DNA of 55,924 nucleotides from Gordonia effusa NBRC 100432 (lineage in GTDB: Bacteria > Actinomycetota > Actinomycetes > Mycobacteriales > Mycobacteriaceae). Positions 37,421 through 46,288 of this stretch are shown here, one piece after another. Position 1 is the first letter of the stretch; each line of letters begins with the position of its first letter. A program made the position numbers and the translations under genes. The notes beneath the pieces are model-generated. The model had not been told where the DNA came from. It worked only from the letters and a program-made list of their open reading frames with translations, and ran no database searches. The DNA is taken from contig NZ_BAEH01000028.1 in the NCBI RefSeq assembly GCF_000241305.1, forward strand, positions 1 through 55,924. Reading direction: 5' to 3'.

Positions 37421-37573
37421 AGCCGCCCGGCGAGGTTGTCCGAGCAGGTCGCTAGACTAATGCCGCCCCCACAACCGATTTCACGGGTGGGCGCAGGCGT
37501 ATGTGGGCACCGCGTACTCGGTGCCAGATGCGTGCACAAAATTGGCAGTCGAATATTCGCGGAGGGTCAGTCG

Positions 37574-39580
37574 ATGAGTTCCCAGTCCGAAACCTACGAG
37601 TTTCAGGCCCAGACACAGCAACTGTTGGACCTGATGGTCCATTCGGTCTATTCCAATAAGGACAGCTTTCTGCGCGAGTTGATCTCCAACTCGTCTGACG
37701 CGCTGGACAAACTTCGCATCGAATCCCTGCAGAACAAAGAACTCGACGTCGACACCTCCGATCTGCACATCATGCTCGACACCGATGACGAACTGCGCAC
37801 GCTTACCGTCGCCGACAACGGCATCGGTATGAGTCGCGATGACGTCATCGGACTCATCGGAACTTTGGCTCGCTCGGGAACCGGCGAACTCCGCGAAAAA
37901 CTTGCGCAGGCGAAAGACGCGGCGGCATCGGAAGAATTGATCGGTCAATTCGGTATCGGGTTTTATTCGACATTTATGGTCGCCGACACCGTCACACTGG
38001 TCACCAAACGCGCGGGTGAACCGGTGGGCACCAGGTGGCAGTCGACCGGTGGGGGCACTTACACCATTGAAGAAGCGCCCGACGCCCCTCAGGGCACTTC
38101 GGTCACCCTGCATCTCAAGCCGGCTGACGACGAGAACCATCTGTACGACTACACCAACGAACACAAATTGCGCGAGTTGGTGAAGCGGTACAGCGACTTC
38201 ATCAGCTGGCCTATCCGCATCGAGGTCGAAAAGCCCGCTCCCAAGCCGGAATCCGACGACAGTTCCGGCGATTCCGATACCGACACTCCGGCCGAGATGA
38301 TCACCGAGATCGAAACGATCAATTCGCGCAAGGCCCTGTGGGCCAAATCGCGCGACGAGGTATCCGACGAGGAGTACGCGGACTTCTACCGGCATGTGAG
38401 TCACGCCTGGGACACCCCGCTCGAGATCATCACGCTGAAGGCCGAAGGCACCTTCGAATATCAAGCACTGCTGTTCATTCCGAGCCAGGCCCCATTCGAC
38501 CTGTTCATGCGTGAGCGCAGCGGCGGGATCCACCTGTACGTCAAGCGCGTATTCATCATGGAAGACGACGACAACCTGCTGCCGGAGTACCTGCGCTTCG
38601 TCAAGGGCGTCGTCGACGCCGCCGATCTGTCGCTCAACGTCTCGCGCGAGATCCTTCAGCAAGACCGCCAGATTCGCGCGATCCGCCGTCGATTGACCAA
38701 AAAGGTCATCTCGACAGTGACCGATTTGCAGTCATCGCGTCCCGATGACTACCAGACTTTCTGGACGCAATTTGGGCGAGTGTTCAAAGAAGGTCTCGTC
38801 AACGACCCTGATAACAAGGAAGCAATCCTCAAAGCGGCGTCATTTGAGTCAACGACAACAGATGAGGGCTTCACCACACTCGACGACTACCTTTCCCGGT
38901 TGAAATCCGGCCAGGATGTCATCTACTACATGACTGGCGAATCGCGCACCCAAATCGAAAGTTCGCCTCATATGGAAGCGTTGCGCGCCAAGGGATTTGA
39001 GGTGCTACTGCTGTCCGACCCGGTCGACGAGATGTGGGTCGATGGTGTGGGGGAGTACAGCGGACACCGCTTTCAGTCGATCGCGAAAGGTGCCGTTGAC
39101 CTCGACGCCGGCGACACCGACGAGGAGAAAAAGGCAGCCGACGAAGCCCAGGCAAAACGGAACGAAGAGTTCGCTGACCTGCTGACATGGCTGGGTGAAG
39201 TGCTCTCCGACGATATTTCCGAGGCCAGGGTGTCGACCCGTCTGACCGAGTCCGCGGCGGTATTGGTGGGCGATGCCTTCAGCATGTCGCCGCAGTTGGA
39301 GAAGCTCTATCGGGCCTCTGGCCAGCCAATTCCACGTTCCAAGCGGGCGCTGGAACTCAATCCCGGGCATCCGTTGGTGGTAGCACTGAAGTCGGCGCAC
39401 ACTGCCGACGCCGAGCGTGCCGAACTCGTGAACTCGGCGAAGCTGGTTTACGGTATGGCGTTAATAGCCGAGGGTGGCGAGCTGGAAGATCCAGCGGCGT
39501 TCGCGCGGTTATTGGCCGATTCGTTGACCCGGGCACTTGAGCCGGTGGGCGACGCACCTGAACAGGACACAGAGCAATGA
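37574..39580 (+). CDS. htpG: Hsp90 chaperone HtpG
   Basis: 668 aa from the ATG at 37574, which has GGAGGG 8 nt upstream; an earlier in-frame GTG is a shadow of the upstream region. The GHKL ATPase domain is clear: SVYSNKDSFLRELISNSSDAL, DNGIGM, GQFGIGFYS and GTSVTLHLK. The middle domain has YVKRVFIMED and LNVSREILQ with the catalytic Arg. There is an acidic insert of about 25 residues (PESDDSSGDSDTD) between the N and middle domains. ATP-driven folding of client proteins in the cytoplasm. It overlaps the next gene by 4 bp. Confidence 0.97.
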   Translation: MSSQSETYEFQAQTQQLLDLMVHSVYSNKDSFLRELISNSSDALDKLRIESLQNKELDVDTSDLHIMLDTDDELRTLTVADNGIGMSRDDVIGLIGTLARSGTGELREKLAQAKDAAASEELIGQFGIGFYSTFMVADTVTLVTKRAGEPVGTRWQSTGGGTYTIEEAPDAPQGTSVTLHLKPADDENHLYDYTNEHKLRELVKRYSDFISWPIRIEVEKPAPKPESDDSSGDSDTDTPAEMITEIETINSRKALWAKSRDEVSDEEYADFYRHVSHAWDTPLEIITLKAEGTFEYQALLFIPSQAPFDLFMRERSGGIHLYVKRVFIMEDDDNLLPEYLRFVKGVVDAADLSLNVSREILQQDRQIRAIRRRLTKKVISTVTDLQSSRPDDYQTFWTQFGRVFKEGLVNDPDNKEAILKAASFESTTTDEGFTTLDDYLSRLKSGQDVIYYMTGESRTQIESSPHMEALRAKGFEVLLLSDPVDEMWVDGVGEYSGHRFQSIAKGAVDLDAGDTDEEKKAADEAQAKRNEEFADLLTWLGEVLSDDISEARVSTRLTESAAVLVGDAFSMSPQLEKLYRASGQPIPRSKRALELNPGHPLVVALKSAHTADAERAELVNSAKLVYGMALIAEGGELEDPAAFARLLADSLTRALEPVGDAPEQDTEQ

Positions 39581-40827
39581 CAAACCCGCAGGACCCCAAC
39601 CAGCCGCTGCCGCCCAACGAGCAGTGGGCGCAAACGCAGATCAACGCATCCGGCGGCCAGCAGGTGCCCGGTGCGCCGTTTAGCGACGCCCAGTACTCGG
39701 GTGGGCACTATTCGACCGATACCGGTGATCAGTGGTCCACACCGCAGCAACCGCAGCAGGGGGTTTTCGGGCAAGACTCGGGCCCGGTGCCGGGATACGG
39801 CACTTCGGGGCCTCAGCAATTCGGTCAGCCCGGAGTTGCTCCCGCCTGGGGGCCGGCTGGCGCTCCGCCGCCGAACAAGAGCAATAAGAAGCTGTTCATA
39901 GGCCTCGGGATCGGCGGTGCGTTGCTGGTCATCGTTCTCGTGGTGTCTCTGATCGTGGTCTTCGCCGGTGGCGATGATGCGACGGAAAGCCCGGAGGCCG
40001 CGGTCCAGACCTATCTCGACGGGTTGGCCGCGGGCGACGCGAAGAAGGCGCTGGAAGTTACAGTCACTCCCGCATCGGACAAATTGCTCACCGACGAAAT
40101 AGTCAAGAAGCAACGCGAAGTCGCCCCGATTACCGATATCAAGGTGCGCAAGCCTGATAGCACATTCGGCAGTATCGCGACGGTAAACGCCACCTACAAG
40201 CATGGCGATAAGAATGTCGACGAAGACATTCAGGTGCGTAAATCCGGCGATACCTGGCGCGTCGAGAAGGGTGCGCTCGACATCACGCTTTCCAGTAGTA
40301 ATAAGGCGCCCGGGCTGTCACTATTCGGCGTGGACGTTTCAAACGACACCAAGGTGTACGTCTTTCCTGGTCCGTTGGTGTGGGGATCGTCGAATGTAAA
40401 TATCGCCGTGGCGGATACGCGCAAAGAGTTTCCGCTCGGCCCGGAGGATTATTTCTCCCCGTCGCTGGAATCTACGCTGAGCACAAAGGGTAAACAGGTC
40501 GTCAACTCGGCATTGGACACCTACTTCACCAATTGCGCGACGTCGAAGCAGTCCAAAGCAAGCGTTGACCGCCCCGGATGTGGTCAATATGGGTACAGTA
40601 CGGCCACCGCCGGAAGTGTCCGCTGGACTAAGCCGACCGACCTCAGCGAGCTAAGTTTCCGCTTCGACTATGACGATCCCAGTAAGGTCAAAATATCGGG
40701 CAGTGTGAAGTGGTCTTACTCGTACACCTCGCCCTATCGCGGAGCGCAGACCGATGATTCCAGCGAGTACCTCAGTGGCACAGTCGATCTGACGGCAGCA
40801 ACACCTACGTTCACGCCAGGCGACTAG
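39577..40827 (+). CDS. Single-pass membrane protein with Pro/Gln-rich cytoplasmic domain
   Basis: 416 aa. Residues 1-105 are Pro/Gln/Gly-rich and disordered-looking, one membrane helix spans about 107-130 (KLFIGLGIGGALLVIVLVVS), and the rest is extracytoplasmic. The first outer part (ESPEAAVQTYLDGLAAGDAKKALEV) resembles the DUF4878/lumazine-binding type seen in many actinobacterial anchored proteins. A second region has two Cys (in TNCATSK and PGCGQYG) that could pair. The function is unknown. Its ATG overlaps the htpG stop (ATGA), so its translation is coupled to the chaperone. Confidence 0.85.
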   Translation: MTNPQDPNQPLPPNEQWAQTQINASGGQQVPGAPFSDAQYSGGHYSTDTGDQWSTPQQPQQGVFGQDSGPVPGYGTSGPQQFGQPGVAPAWGPAGAPPPNKSNKKLFIGLGIGGALLVIVLVVSLIVVFAGGDDATESPEAAVQTYLDGLAAGDAKKALEVTVTPASDKLLTDEIVKKQREVAPITDIKVRKPDSTFGSIATVNATYKHGDKNVDEDIQVRKSGDTWRVEKGALDITLSSSNKAPGLSLFGVDVSNDTKVYVFPGPLVWGSSNVNIAVADTRKEFPLGPEDYFSPSLESTLSTKGKQVVNSALDTYFTNCATSKQSKASVDRPGCGQYGYSTATAGSVRWTKPTDLSELSFRFDYDDPSKVKISGSVKWSYSYTSPYRGAQTDDSSEYLSGTVDLTAATPTFTPGD

Positions 40828-41747
40828 TTCGCGACATCGGCCCGGTGCACCTGCTGGCTCAGCGGGTGCCCGGCCGGTGCGTCGAACAGTCTCCCGACGC
40901 CGTCCAATGGCTTACCGAGAGGCTCGACGATCTCGGCGTCGGAGATGGTAGCGCGCACTTGCTCGATGAACCGTCCACGGAGTAAATCGTTGGCGGTCAG
41001 CACTTTCCCGGTCCAGCTGATTCGCGGCGGAGTTGTCCACTCGGGATGACCTCGCAGTGCCGCGACACTTGCGGTATGCGCGAGTTCGTCGGCGGCGCGG
41101 GAAATGATCTGTGTGGCAAGCGCATCGCCTTCGTCGGCGGCCTGCGCCACCACGACCGCGAACGCCGCGACTTTCGACACTCGGTCGGGGTCGGATTGAA
41201 GCGACACATACAGTTCGGGCAGCGGGCCGAATCGTTCGACGGTCTTACTCTCCAAAATCGTTGCCGCGCCACGCATATCGAACGCTCGCAGTGCGACGTC
41301 GATGCCGGCTCGGCCGATCCAATACGCGCTACCGGCATCGCCGAACATATATCCCCAACCGTCGACGCGGGTGATCTTCTGTGTCGAGACACCAAGTCCG
41401 ACGATGCCGGTGCCAACCGCGACGACAGCCCCGAACTCCCATCCGTTGCTGCCGAGGTAGGCCGACACCGAATCATGCGCGAGTGCGACACGTACGACAT
41501 TGAGGTCCGCGCAGCCGGCGAGTAGTTCAGCTGGTTGAGCGTGTGCGGGCGTTAGCCCCGAAACACCAACGGCCAGTTCATATTCGACACCATCGGTGGC
41601 TTGGGATAACACCTCGTGCAGGTAGTCGTTCAGCTGGCCGACAATCGGTCGGTCGGTACGGATCGGGCCGACATCGATATCGTCGCGGTCGGGTAGTCGG
41701 ATTCGAGTGCCGGACTGTCCGCCGTCGATGGAGATTCGCGCTGCCAT
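40824..41747 (-). CDS. BadF/BadG/BcrA-type ATPase, GlcNAc-kinase-like
   Basis: 307 aa from the ATG at 41747; a GTG five codons earlier is the alternative. It shows the ASKHA kinase pattern: ISIDGGQSGTRIRL (phosphate 1), a VAVGTGIVGLG phosphate-2 motif and GWGYMFGDAGSAYWIGR, which is characteristic of the N-acetylglucosamine kinase branch. It probably phosphorylates an amino sugar from wall turnover. It converges on the membrane-protein gene, sharing the 4 bases of a CTAG that serves as both stops, and is divergent from the Ddn-like gene by 23 bp. Confidence 0.83.
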   Translation of the reverse strand: MAARISIDGGQSGTRIRLPDRDDIDVGPIRTDRPIVGQLNDYLHEVLSQATDGVEYELAVGVSGLTPAHAQPAELLAGCADLNVVRVALAHDSVSAYLGSNGWEFGAVVAVGTGIVGLGVSTQKITRVDGWGYMFGDAGSAYWIGRAGIDVALRAFDMRGAATILESKTVERFGPLPELYVSLQSDPDRVSKVAAFAVVVAQAADEGDALATQIISRAADELAHTASVAALRGHPEWTTPPRISWTGKVLTANDLLRGRFIEQVRATISDAEIVEPLGKPLDGVGRLFDAPAGHPLSQQVHRADVAN

Positions 41748-41770
41748 CTGCTGAAAGTACACTGCTGAAC

Positions 41771-42241
41771 ATGAGTTTCTTGACGCCGCTGGCGATCTGG
41801 GTTGGCAGTATTAGCTGGTTGCCAAGATTTCTGCCGGTAATCGTGCGCTGCGACAAGGCTATTCAGTGGATCAGCCGCAACCGGGTCGCCCTATTGGACA
41901 TCGCCGGGCTGCCCAACATCACGTTATTCGTGGTGGGCCGGAAGTCGGGTGTACGTCGATCGACTCGGTTGTTGTGTGCACCGGTTGAGGACGGCTGGTT
42001 GATCGCCGGGTCGTATTTCGGAGATCACCGCACGCCGGCTTGGGTATTCAATCTCCGTGCGACCGACCATGCCGAGGTCGGCATTCGAGGCGTGCTCGCC
42101 GCCGCCTCGGTCGTCGAACTGACCGGGGCCTCATACGACGACGGCTGGCGAACCCTCGAAGCTGTTTGGCCGAATTTCGCCTTGTATACCCAGCGAACCG
42201 ATCGAAAGATTCCAGTATTCAAGCTGGGCCGCCTAGCTTGA
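41771..42241 (+). CDS. Deazaflavin (F420)-dependent nitroreductase family protein (Ddn-like)
   Basis: 156 aa from the ATG at 41771, only 23 bp from the divergent kinase start. It carries the family pattern FVVGRKSGVRRSTRLLCAPVEDGWLIAGSYFG, then PAWVFNLRA, in a split-barrel fold that binds coenzyme F420. An N-terminal hydrophobic segment (LTPLAIWVGSISWLPRFLPVIV) probably docks it to the membrane, as in Ddn. It could reduce quinones or related hydrophobic acceptors. F420 dependence is inferred from family membership. Confidence 0.85.
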   Translation: MSFLTPLAIWVGSISWLPRFLPVIVRCDKAIQWISRNRVALLDIAGLPNITLFVVGRKSGVRRSTRLLCAPVEDGWLIAGSYFGDHRTPAWVFNLRATDHAEVGIRGVLAAASVVELTGASYDDGWRTLEAVWPNFALYTQRTDRKIPVFKLGRLA

Positions 42242-42253
42242 TGCTGTCGTTCA

Positions 42254-42313
42254 TACGGCACGTATCTCAAAACGCGGCGCCGATTGACGCCGCATAAAGC
42301 GATCTGTGCCGTA
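42254..42313. terminator. Nested double hairpin between convergent genes
   Basis: Outer arms TACGGCAC (42254-42261) and GTGCCGTA (42306-42313) are perfect, and an inner stem GCGGCG (42274-42279) pairs with CGCCGC (42288-42293). It occupies most of the 78-bp gap between the convergent Ddn-like and crotonase genes, so bidirectional termination is likely. There is no T-run. Confidence 0.5.
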
Positions 42314-42319
42314 GGAGAA

Positions 42320-43174
42320 CTATTCGCCCTTGTACCGGGGCTGCCGTTTTTCGAATACTGCGGTCATTGCCTCGGTGAGGTCGTTACTCGGTAGGAATGC
42401 CGCATTCCACACGGCGACATAGCGAAGGGCGTCGGCGATCTCATTCGCGCGGGAGCGCTCGAGCACACTCTTGATGCCCTGGACCACGAGCGGTGCGTTG
42501 TCGGCGATCTCACGAGCAGTCGCACGAGCGGTGTCGAGCGCGACGTCGGGGCTATCGAAAACGTCGTTGACCAGCCCGATGCGTTCAGCGCGTGCGGCGT
42601 CGATATCCTTGCCGGTCAGCGCGAGTTCACGGAAATGCCCGTCCCCGATGATTGCGGGCAAGCGTGCCAACGATCCCATGTCGGCAACGATTGCCACGCG
42701 TACTTCCCGGATGCTGAATTTCGCGTCCGAACTCGCGTAGCGAATGTCGGCGGCGCTGATCAGATCTACGCCGCCGCCGATGCACCAGCCGCTAATGGCC
42801 GCGACAACCGGCTTGCGGCATTCCGCGACCGCGTTGATCCCGGATTGCATATCCAGCAAGTGGTCATGGAAGGCGGTGCGCGGTGCGGCCTTCGAGCCAT
42901 CGGCGAGGACCGGGGCAAGTGTCCCAGCCATCGCGGGGAGATCCAGGCCGAAGGAGAAATGTTTCCCCGAGCCGGTGATGATTACCGCACGCACTGCGGG
43001 ATCGGCGTCGAGCTGGCGGAATAGAGGGGGTAGTTCCGACCAAAAGTCCGGGCCCATCGCGTTGCCTTTACCCGGCCCGATCAGGGTGACTTCAGCGATA
43101 TCGTCGGCGATGACGACGGTGAAGGCTTTCCAGTCCAAGGACGTTGTGGGGGCGACGGCGTGGGTTTCGGTCAT
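42320..43174 (-). CDS. Crotonase, delta3,5-delta2,4-dienoyl-CoA isomerase-like
   Basis: 284 aa from the ATG at 43174; the longer open frame upstream lacks family features. Crotonase core: oxyanion residues in GSGKHFSFGLDL and ISGWCIGGGVDLISAADIRYAS. The active-site segment SIREVRVAIVADMGSLARLP has the Glu and the following Asp in the places typical of dienoyl-CoA isomerase (ECH1), rather than the two Glu of an enoyl-CoA hydratase. It would therefore help oxidise odd-position unsaturated fatty acids. It is divergent from the thioesterase gene by 82 bp. Confidence 0.85.
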   Translation of the reverse strand: MTETHAVAPTTSLDWKAFTVVIADDIAEVTLIGPGKGNAMGPDFWSELPPLFRQLDADPAVRAVIITGSGKHFSFGLDLPAMAGTLAPVLADGSKAAPRTAFHDHLLDMQSGINAVAECRKPVVAAISGWCIGGGVDLISAADIRYASSDAKFSIREVRVAIVADMGSLARLPAIIGDGHFRELALTGKDIDAARAERIGLVNDVFDSPDVALDTARATAREIADNAPLVVQGIKSVLERSRANEIADALRYVAVWNAAFLPSNDLTEAMTAVFEKRQPRYKGE

Positions 43175-43256
43175 GGTCGCAAACGGTACTCCGCGACTCG
43201 TCGCTCGGTGTAACTGTAACGTGTTCCACCAGTAGTCAGCGTAAGGAGAGCCTCGA

Positions 43257-43919
43257 ATGTTCGGACATGTGATGGATGACTTGAGTCCAGCGGAGGTTGA
43301 GGCCGCCGCGAAGTTATATGGACCGCTGGCAGATCGCGTGCGGGAATTGGTGGCGGCGACCGTACTGACCGAGGTCGACGGACCCGACGTGGCGAAAGCG
43401 ATTGAGCTTATTCGGGAGGCGACCGCGCTACTCGGTAGTGCGGCGATCGAAGGATCATTCGGCGTCCGGTGGACGATCGACGGTAAGCGTCGAACGTGGG
43501 GTAATGCCGTTGTGGGACTGCGCAATCCGGTTGCCCCTCCACTCGACATCAGGCATGACGAGGAGCAAACCTATGCCGACGTCGTGCTCGGCCCGCAATA
43601 CGAAGGGCCGCCAACGCTGGTGCACGGCGGCATCATCGCCGCGATGCTTGACCAGGTCCTCGGCGACGCCGCGGTCAATGCCGGCGCACCCGGAATGACC
43701 GGCACGCTGAATATTCGCTACCGCAAGGGGACGCCGTTGGGGCCGGTACGAATTCAGGCGGCAGTCGACCGCGTCGAAGGTGTCAAGACCTACGTCACCG
43801 GCCAGGTGGTCGTCGATGATGTGGTCCGTGCCGAGGCCGAGGGCATTTTCATTCTCCCCAAAGAAGTACGCAATCTGGGCGACAACCCTCCACCGGGATT
43901 GTTGGCGCCCGGCGATTAG
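43257..43919 (+). CDS. Hotdog-fold acyl-CoA thioesterase (PaaI/THEM4-like)
   Basis: 220 aa. The C-terminal half is a PaaI-type hotdog: YEGPPTLVHGGIIAAMLDQVLG (His and the helix Asp of the thioesterase motif), then TGTLNIRYRKGTPLG. The N-terminal 80 residues are helical and unassigned. It likely hydrolyses acyl-CoA. The ATG is preceded by AAGGAGA 8 nt away. It is divergent from the dienoyl-CoA isomerase, so the two could be co-regulated. Its stop overlaps the convergent DHFR-like gene by 4 bp. Confidence 0.88.
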   Translation: MFGHVMDDLSPAEVEAAAKLYGPLADRVRELVAATVLTEVDGPDVAKAIELIREATALLGSAAIEGSFGVRWTIDGKRRTWGNAVVGLRNPVAPPLDIRHDEEQTYADVVLGPQYEGPPTLVHGGIIAAMLDQVLGDAAVNAGAPGMTGTLNIRYRKGTPLGPVRIQAAVDRVEGVKTYVTGQVVVDDVVRAEAEGIFILPKEVRNLGDNPPPGLLAPGD

Positions 43920-44470
43920 TCCCGCACCGATCCCCGGGCGCCGACGACGTCGTAGCGCGCGACGATGAACGGGCCGTTGCGGTCAACCTCGCGCAATTGA
44001 AAGTCGTACGCCCTGGTGAACAGCGGCCGACCGCTGCCAAGCGTCACCGGTGCGATAGAGATCAGTACGTCGTCGAGCATCTCGGCAGCGGCGAATTGGG
44101 CCGCCACGTCGCCCCCGCCGACAATCCATACGTCTTTGCCCGCTGCGGCCTCGACGAGGGTCTGCCGGAAGTCGCTGGGCGAACCGGCGACGATCGTCAC
44201 GTTGTCAGTGACGGGTTCGAGTGCGCGATGGGTGAAAACCCAAGCGGGCTGGGTGTACTGCCAACTCTCGCCCGACGTCGCGTTATGCTCCACGACCCAC
44301 TGGTAGGTGGTCGCGCCCATCACCAGCGCCCCGACGTCGGCGATGAATTCGGAGTAGTTGAGTGGGCCGGCCTCGTCGATGGGCTGGCTCATCAGCCAGT
44401 CGAGGTTGTCGTCGTCGTCGGCCAGGAAACCGTCGAGGGTGGCGGCGGTGAAGTAGCGAAAGCGGGTCAT
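43916..44470 (-). CDS. Dihydrofolate reductase-like (RibD C-terminal domain family) protein
   Basis: 184 aa. A RibD-C/DHFR-like fold: RYFTAATLDGFLADDDDNLDWL at the start, GALVMGATTYQWV in the middle and DVWIVGGGDVAAQF with the nucleotide glycine motif. These stand-alone proteins bind NADPH; most have no proven substrate and are not true folate enzymes. It lies 18 bp after the AraC-DinB regulator gene on the same strand, so the two are probably one transcript. Confidence 0.88.
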   Translation of the reverse strand: MTRFRYFTAATLDGFLADDDDNLDWLMSQPIDEAGPLNYSEFIADVGALVMGATTYQWVVEHNATSGESWQYTQPAWVFTHRALEPVTDNVTIVAGSPSDFRQTLVEAAAGKDVWIVGGGDVAAQFAAAEMLDDVLISIAPVTLGSGRPLFTRAYDFQLREVDRNGPFIVARYDVVGARGSVRD

Positions 44471-44488
44471 GGCTATCCCTTCGGGGTA

Positions 44489-45442
44489 TCAGGAGTCGGC
44501 GTGCCAGATGCGGCGGTGCCACATTATTGGATCGGGATCTGTTGTCGGAGAATCTAATTCGATACCCGCATTGGTGAGCATCCAGCGTAGGAGCTGTCGG
44601 CGATGAGCGGCGAAGGTGAGTTCATGGGCGACGATCTGCGACATTAGGAATGACTCCGGCGGATCGCAGAGGGCATCGATGATCATGTCCGACCAGGCAT
44701 CTCGACGCTCGACATCGCGGATCACCGCGAGCCAGCGCGGGGCGATCCGTTCATGTTCGGCCCGGAGTGTGGCCACGTCGTCGGGACCGTCGAGTACCGG
44801 GGCGGCCGCGCCCTCGATTGTCGCGAGCCAGGGCAACTTGGTACGCACCAGACGGCTGGCGACCGCGGCGATCGACTCCTCCGCACCATGCCACGGCAGC
44901 ACCTGATGACCGGTGAGTCGTTGACGACGGTAGTCATCGGGGCCGACGCCGCCGCACACACGCAGCAGTTCGCGCGTGTCATCGAGATCGTGGCGAATCA
45001 TCAGCGCGAGAACATCACCCGCGGAATGTTCGGTCGCATGCCCGGCGTCGACATAGAGTACGGTCGGCGAGTGAAAATGCAGGCCGTTGGGCGCGGGCAG
45101 CCAATGACCGCGGTCGGTGGCTGGTGGCATAGCGGTCGGCGGATGGCCGAAGGCCCGAGCGAATGCGCGTGAGAAGCCTTCGACCGATTCGTAACCTGAG
45201 TCGAAGGCGCAATCGGTGACCGAGGTGCCGCGCTGGATCAGCCAGGCGGCTCGTTCAAGAGTTATCCTGCGCCGCAACGCAACTGGCGGCTCGCCCAACC
45301 GCTGGCGAATCTGCCGATTGAAGTGAAACGACGAAGTGTGAGCACCGTCGGCCATATCGTCGAGCGTTTGATTGTCGGCATCGAGTACAGCGTCGAGGAG
45401 GCGACGCCACGGGTCCGGGCGGGCCGGCACGTCTGATGGCAT
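44489..45442 (-). CDS. AraC-type regulator fused to a DinB-like domain
   Basis: 317 aa from the ATG at 45442; an ATG at 45478 is an alternative and no ribosome site decides. The N-terminal part is an AraC double helix-turn-helix: LDDMADGAHTSSFHFNRQIR, then SVTDCAFDSGYESVEGFSRAF and FGHPPTA. The C-terminal half (about 150-310) resembles a DinB/YfiT-like four-helix bundle (DVLALMIRHDLDDTRELL, IVAHELTFAAHRRQLLRWML) with His residues suitable for a metal. The domain order is inverted relative to ordinary AraC sensors, the HTH being N-terminal. It probably regulates itself and the DHFR-like gene. Confidence 0.82.
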   Translation of the reverse strand: MPSDVPARPDPWRRLLDAVLDADNQTLDDMADGAHTSSFHFNRQIRQRLGEPPVALRRRITLERAAWLIQRGTSVTDCAFDSGYESVEGFSRAFARAFGHPPTAMPPATDRGHWLPAPNGLHFHSPTVLYVDAGHATEHSAGDVLALMIRHDLDDTRELLRVCGGVGPDDYRRQRLTGHQVLPWHGAEESIAAVASRLVRTKLPWLATIEGAAAPVLDGPDDVATLRAEHERIAPRWLAVIRDVERRDAWSDMIIDALCDPPESFLMSQIVAHELTFAAHRRQLLRWMLTNAGIELDSPTTDPDPIMWHRRIWHADS

Positions 45443-45532
45443 GAATCGATTATCGATCACCGCCTCGTTCGGTCGCATGACTGTTCTTGCTCAATTCGGC
45501 GGTCGGACCCGTCTCATCGCTACAGTTGCGAC

Positions 45533-46222
45533 ATGGGACTCGCCGAAGTGGTGCTCGCCGGCACCGATGAAACGCTGGACGCTTACCGAAAGCTCTTAGG
45601 CTCAGACGACGGCGGCGCGTGGTCGTTGCCAAACGCACGGGTACGCGTCGCGGGAGACGATCCAGCGGGGAATTTCGTTCTGTTTGGTGCCGACAGCATC
45701 GACTCCGCTGTTCGTTTGCTCGGTCGGCGCGGCCTCACGCTCGATACATCGGAGCATGGCGCACGCGCTCGGGGGCTGCCCATCGGCGTCACCGCGGACT
45801 CGACCGCGCCGACTGAAAGTGTCAGTGAGACAGGCATTCTGGCCGTTGACCATCTCGTGTTCTTGGCGGCCGATCGCAATTACGCGGTCGCCCTATTCGG
45901 TGCGATCCTCGGACTCGACTTCCGCCTTGCTCAAGTTATCCCCGGGGTTGCTGAACCAGGCGTCGAAGTTAGTCAGCTCTTCTTCCGTGATCGCGACCTC
46001 ATCGTCGAGGTGGTGGTGAAACCCGATGTCCCCGAGGCCATCGCGTTCTGGGGGATCGCCTGGCGCGTGGGCGATATCGAGGCCAGTCGGAAAGTGCTGC
46101 GCGAAAACGGCTTCGATATCAGCGAGATTCATGTCGGCCATAAACCCGGAACGCGTGTATGCACCATGCGCGACCAGTCATTGGTGGTGCCGACGATCTT
46201 GATCGAGCAAGGGTCGGCCTGA
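45533..46222 (+). CDS. VOC (glyoxalase/bleomycin-resistance) superfamily protein
   Basis: 229 aa. Two tandem VOC half-units: residues 1 to about 75, then the clearer second unit starting ILAVDHLVFLAADRNYAVALFGAILGLDFRL and ending with IVEVVVKPD and CTMRDQSLVVPTILIEQ. VOC proteins bind a divalent metal to open, isomerise or sequester small molecules; the substrate is unknown. The ATG is 90 bp from the divergent AraC-DinB start. The next gene follows after 66 bp on the same strand. Confidence 0.8.
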   Translation: MGLAEVVLAGTDETLDAYRKLLGSDDGGAWSLPNARVRVAGDDPAGNFVLFGADSIDSAVRLLGRRGLTLDTSEHGARARGLPIGVTADSTAPTESVSETGILAVDHLVFLAADRNYAVALFGAILGLDFRLAQVIPGVAEPGVEVSQLFFRDRDLIVEVVVKPDVPEAIAFWGIAWRVGDIEASRKVLRENGFDISEIHVGHKPGTRVCTMRDQSLVVPTILIEQGSA

Positions 46223-46288
46223 CGCGGAATAGGACCACGGTCCGGTTACGTTGTGCCTGGTGAATTCCCAATGAGAGGGGACAACCGC

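Noticed and set aside
37328..37573. Longer HtpG start at 37328
   Set aside because: The added 82 residues overlap the opposite deacetylase gene, have no Hsp90 similarity and lack a ribosome site; the ATG at 37574 has a good one.
37481..38662. 393-codon minus-strand frame
   Set aside because: Fully antisense to the HtpG ATPase and middle domains, which are unmistakable; typical high-GC shadow frame.
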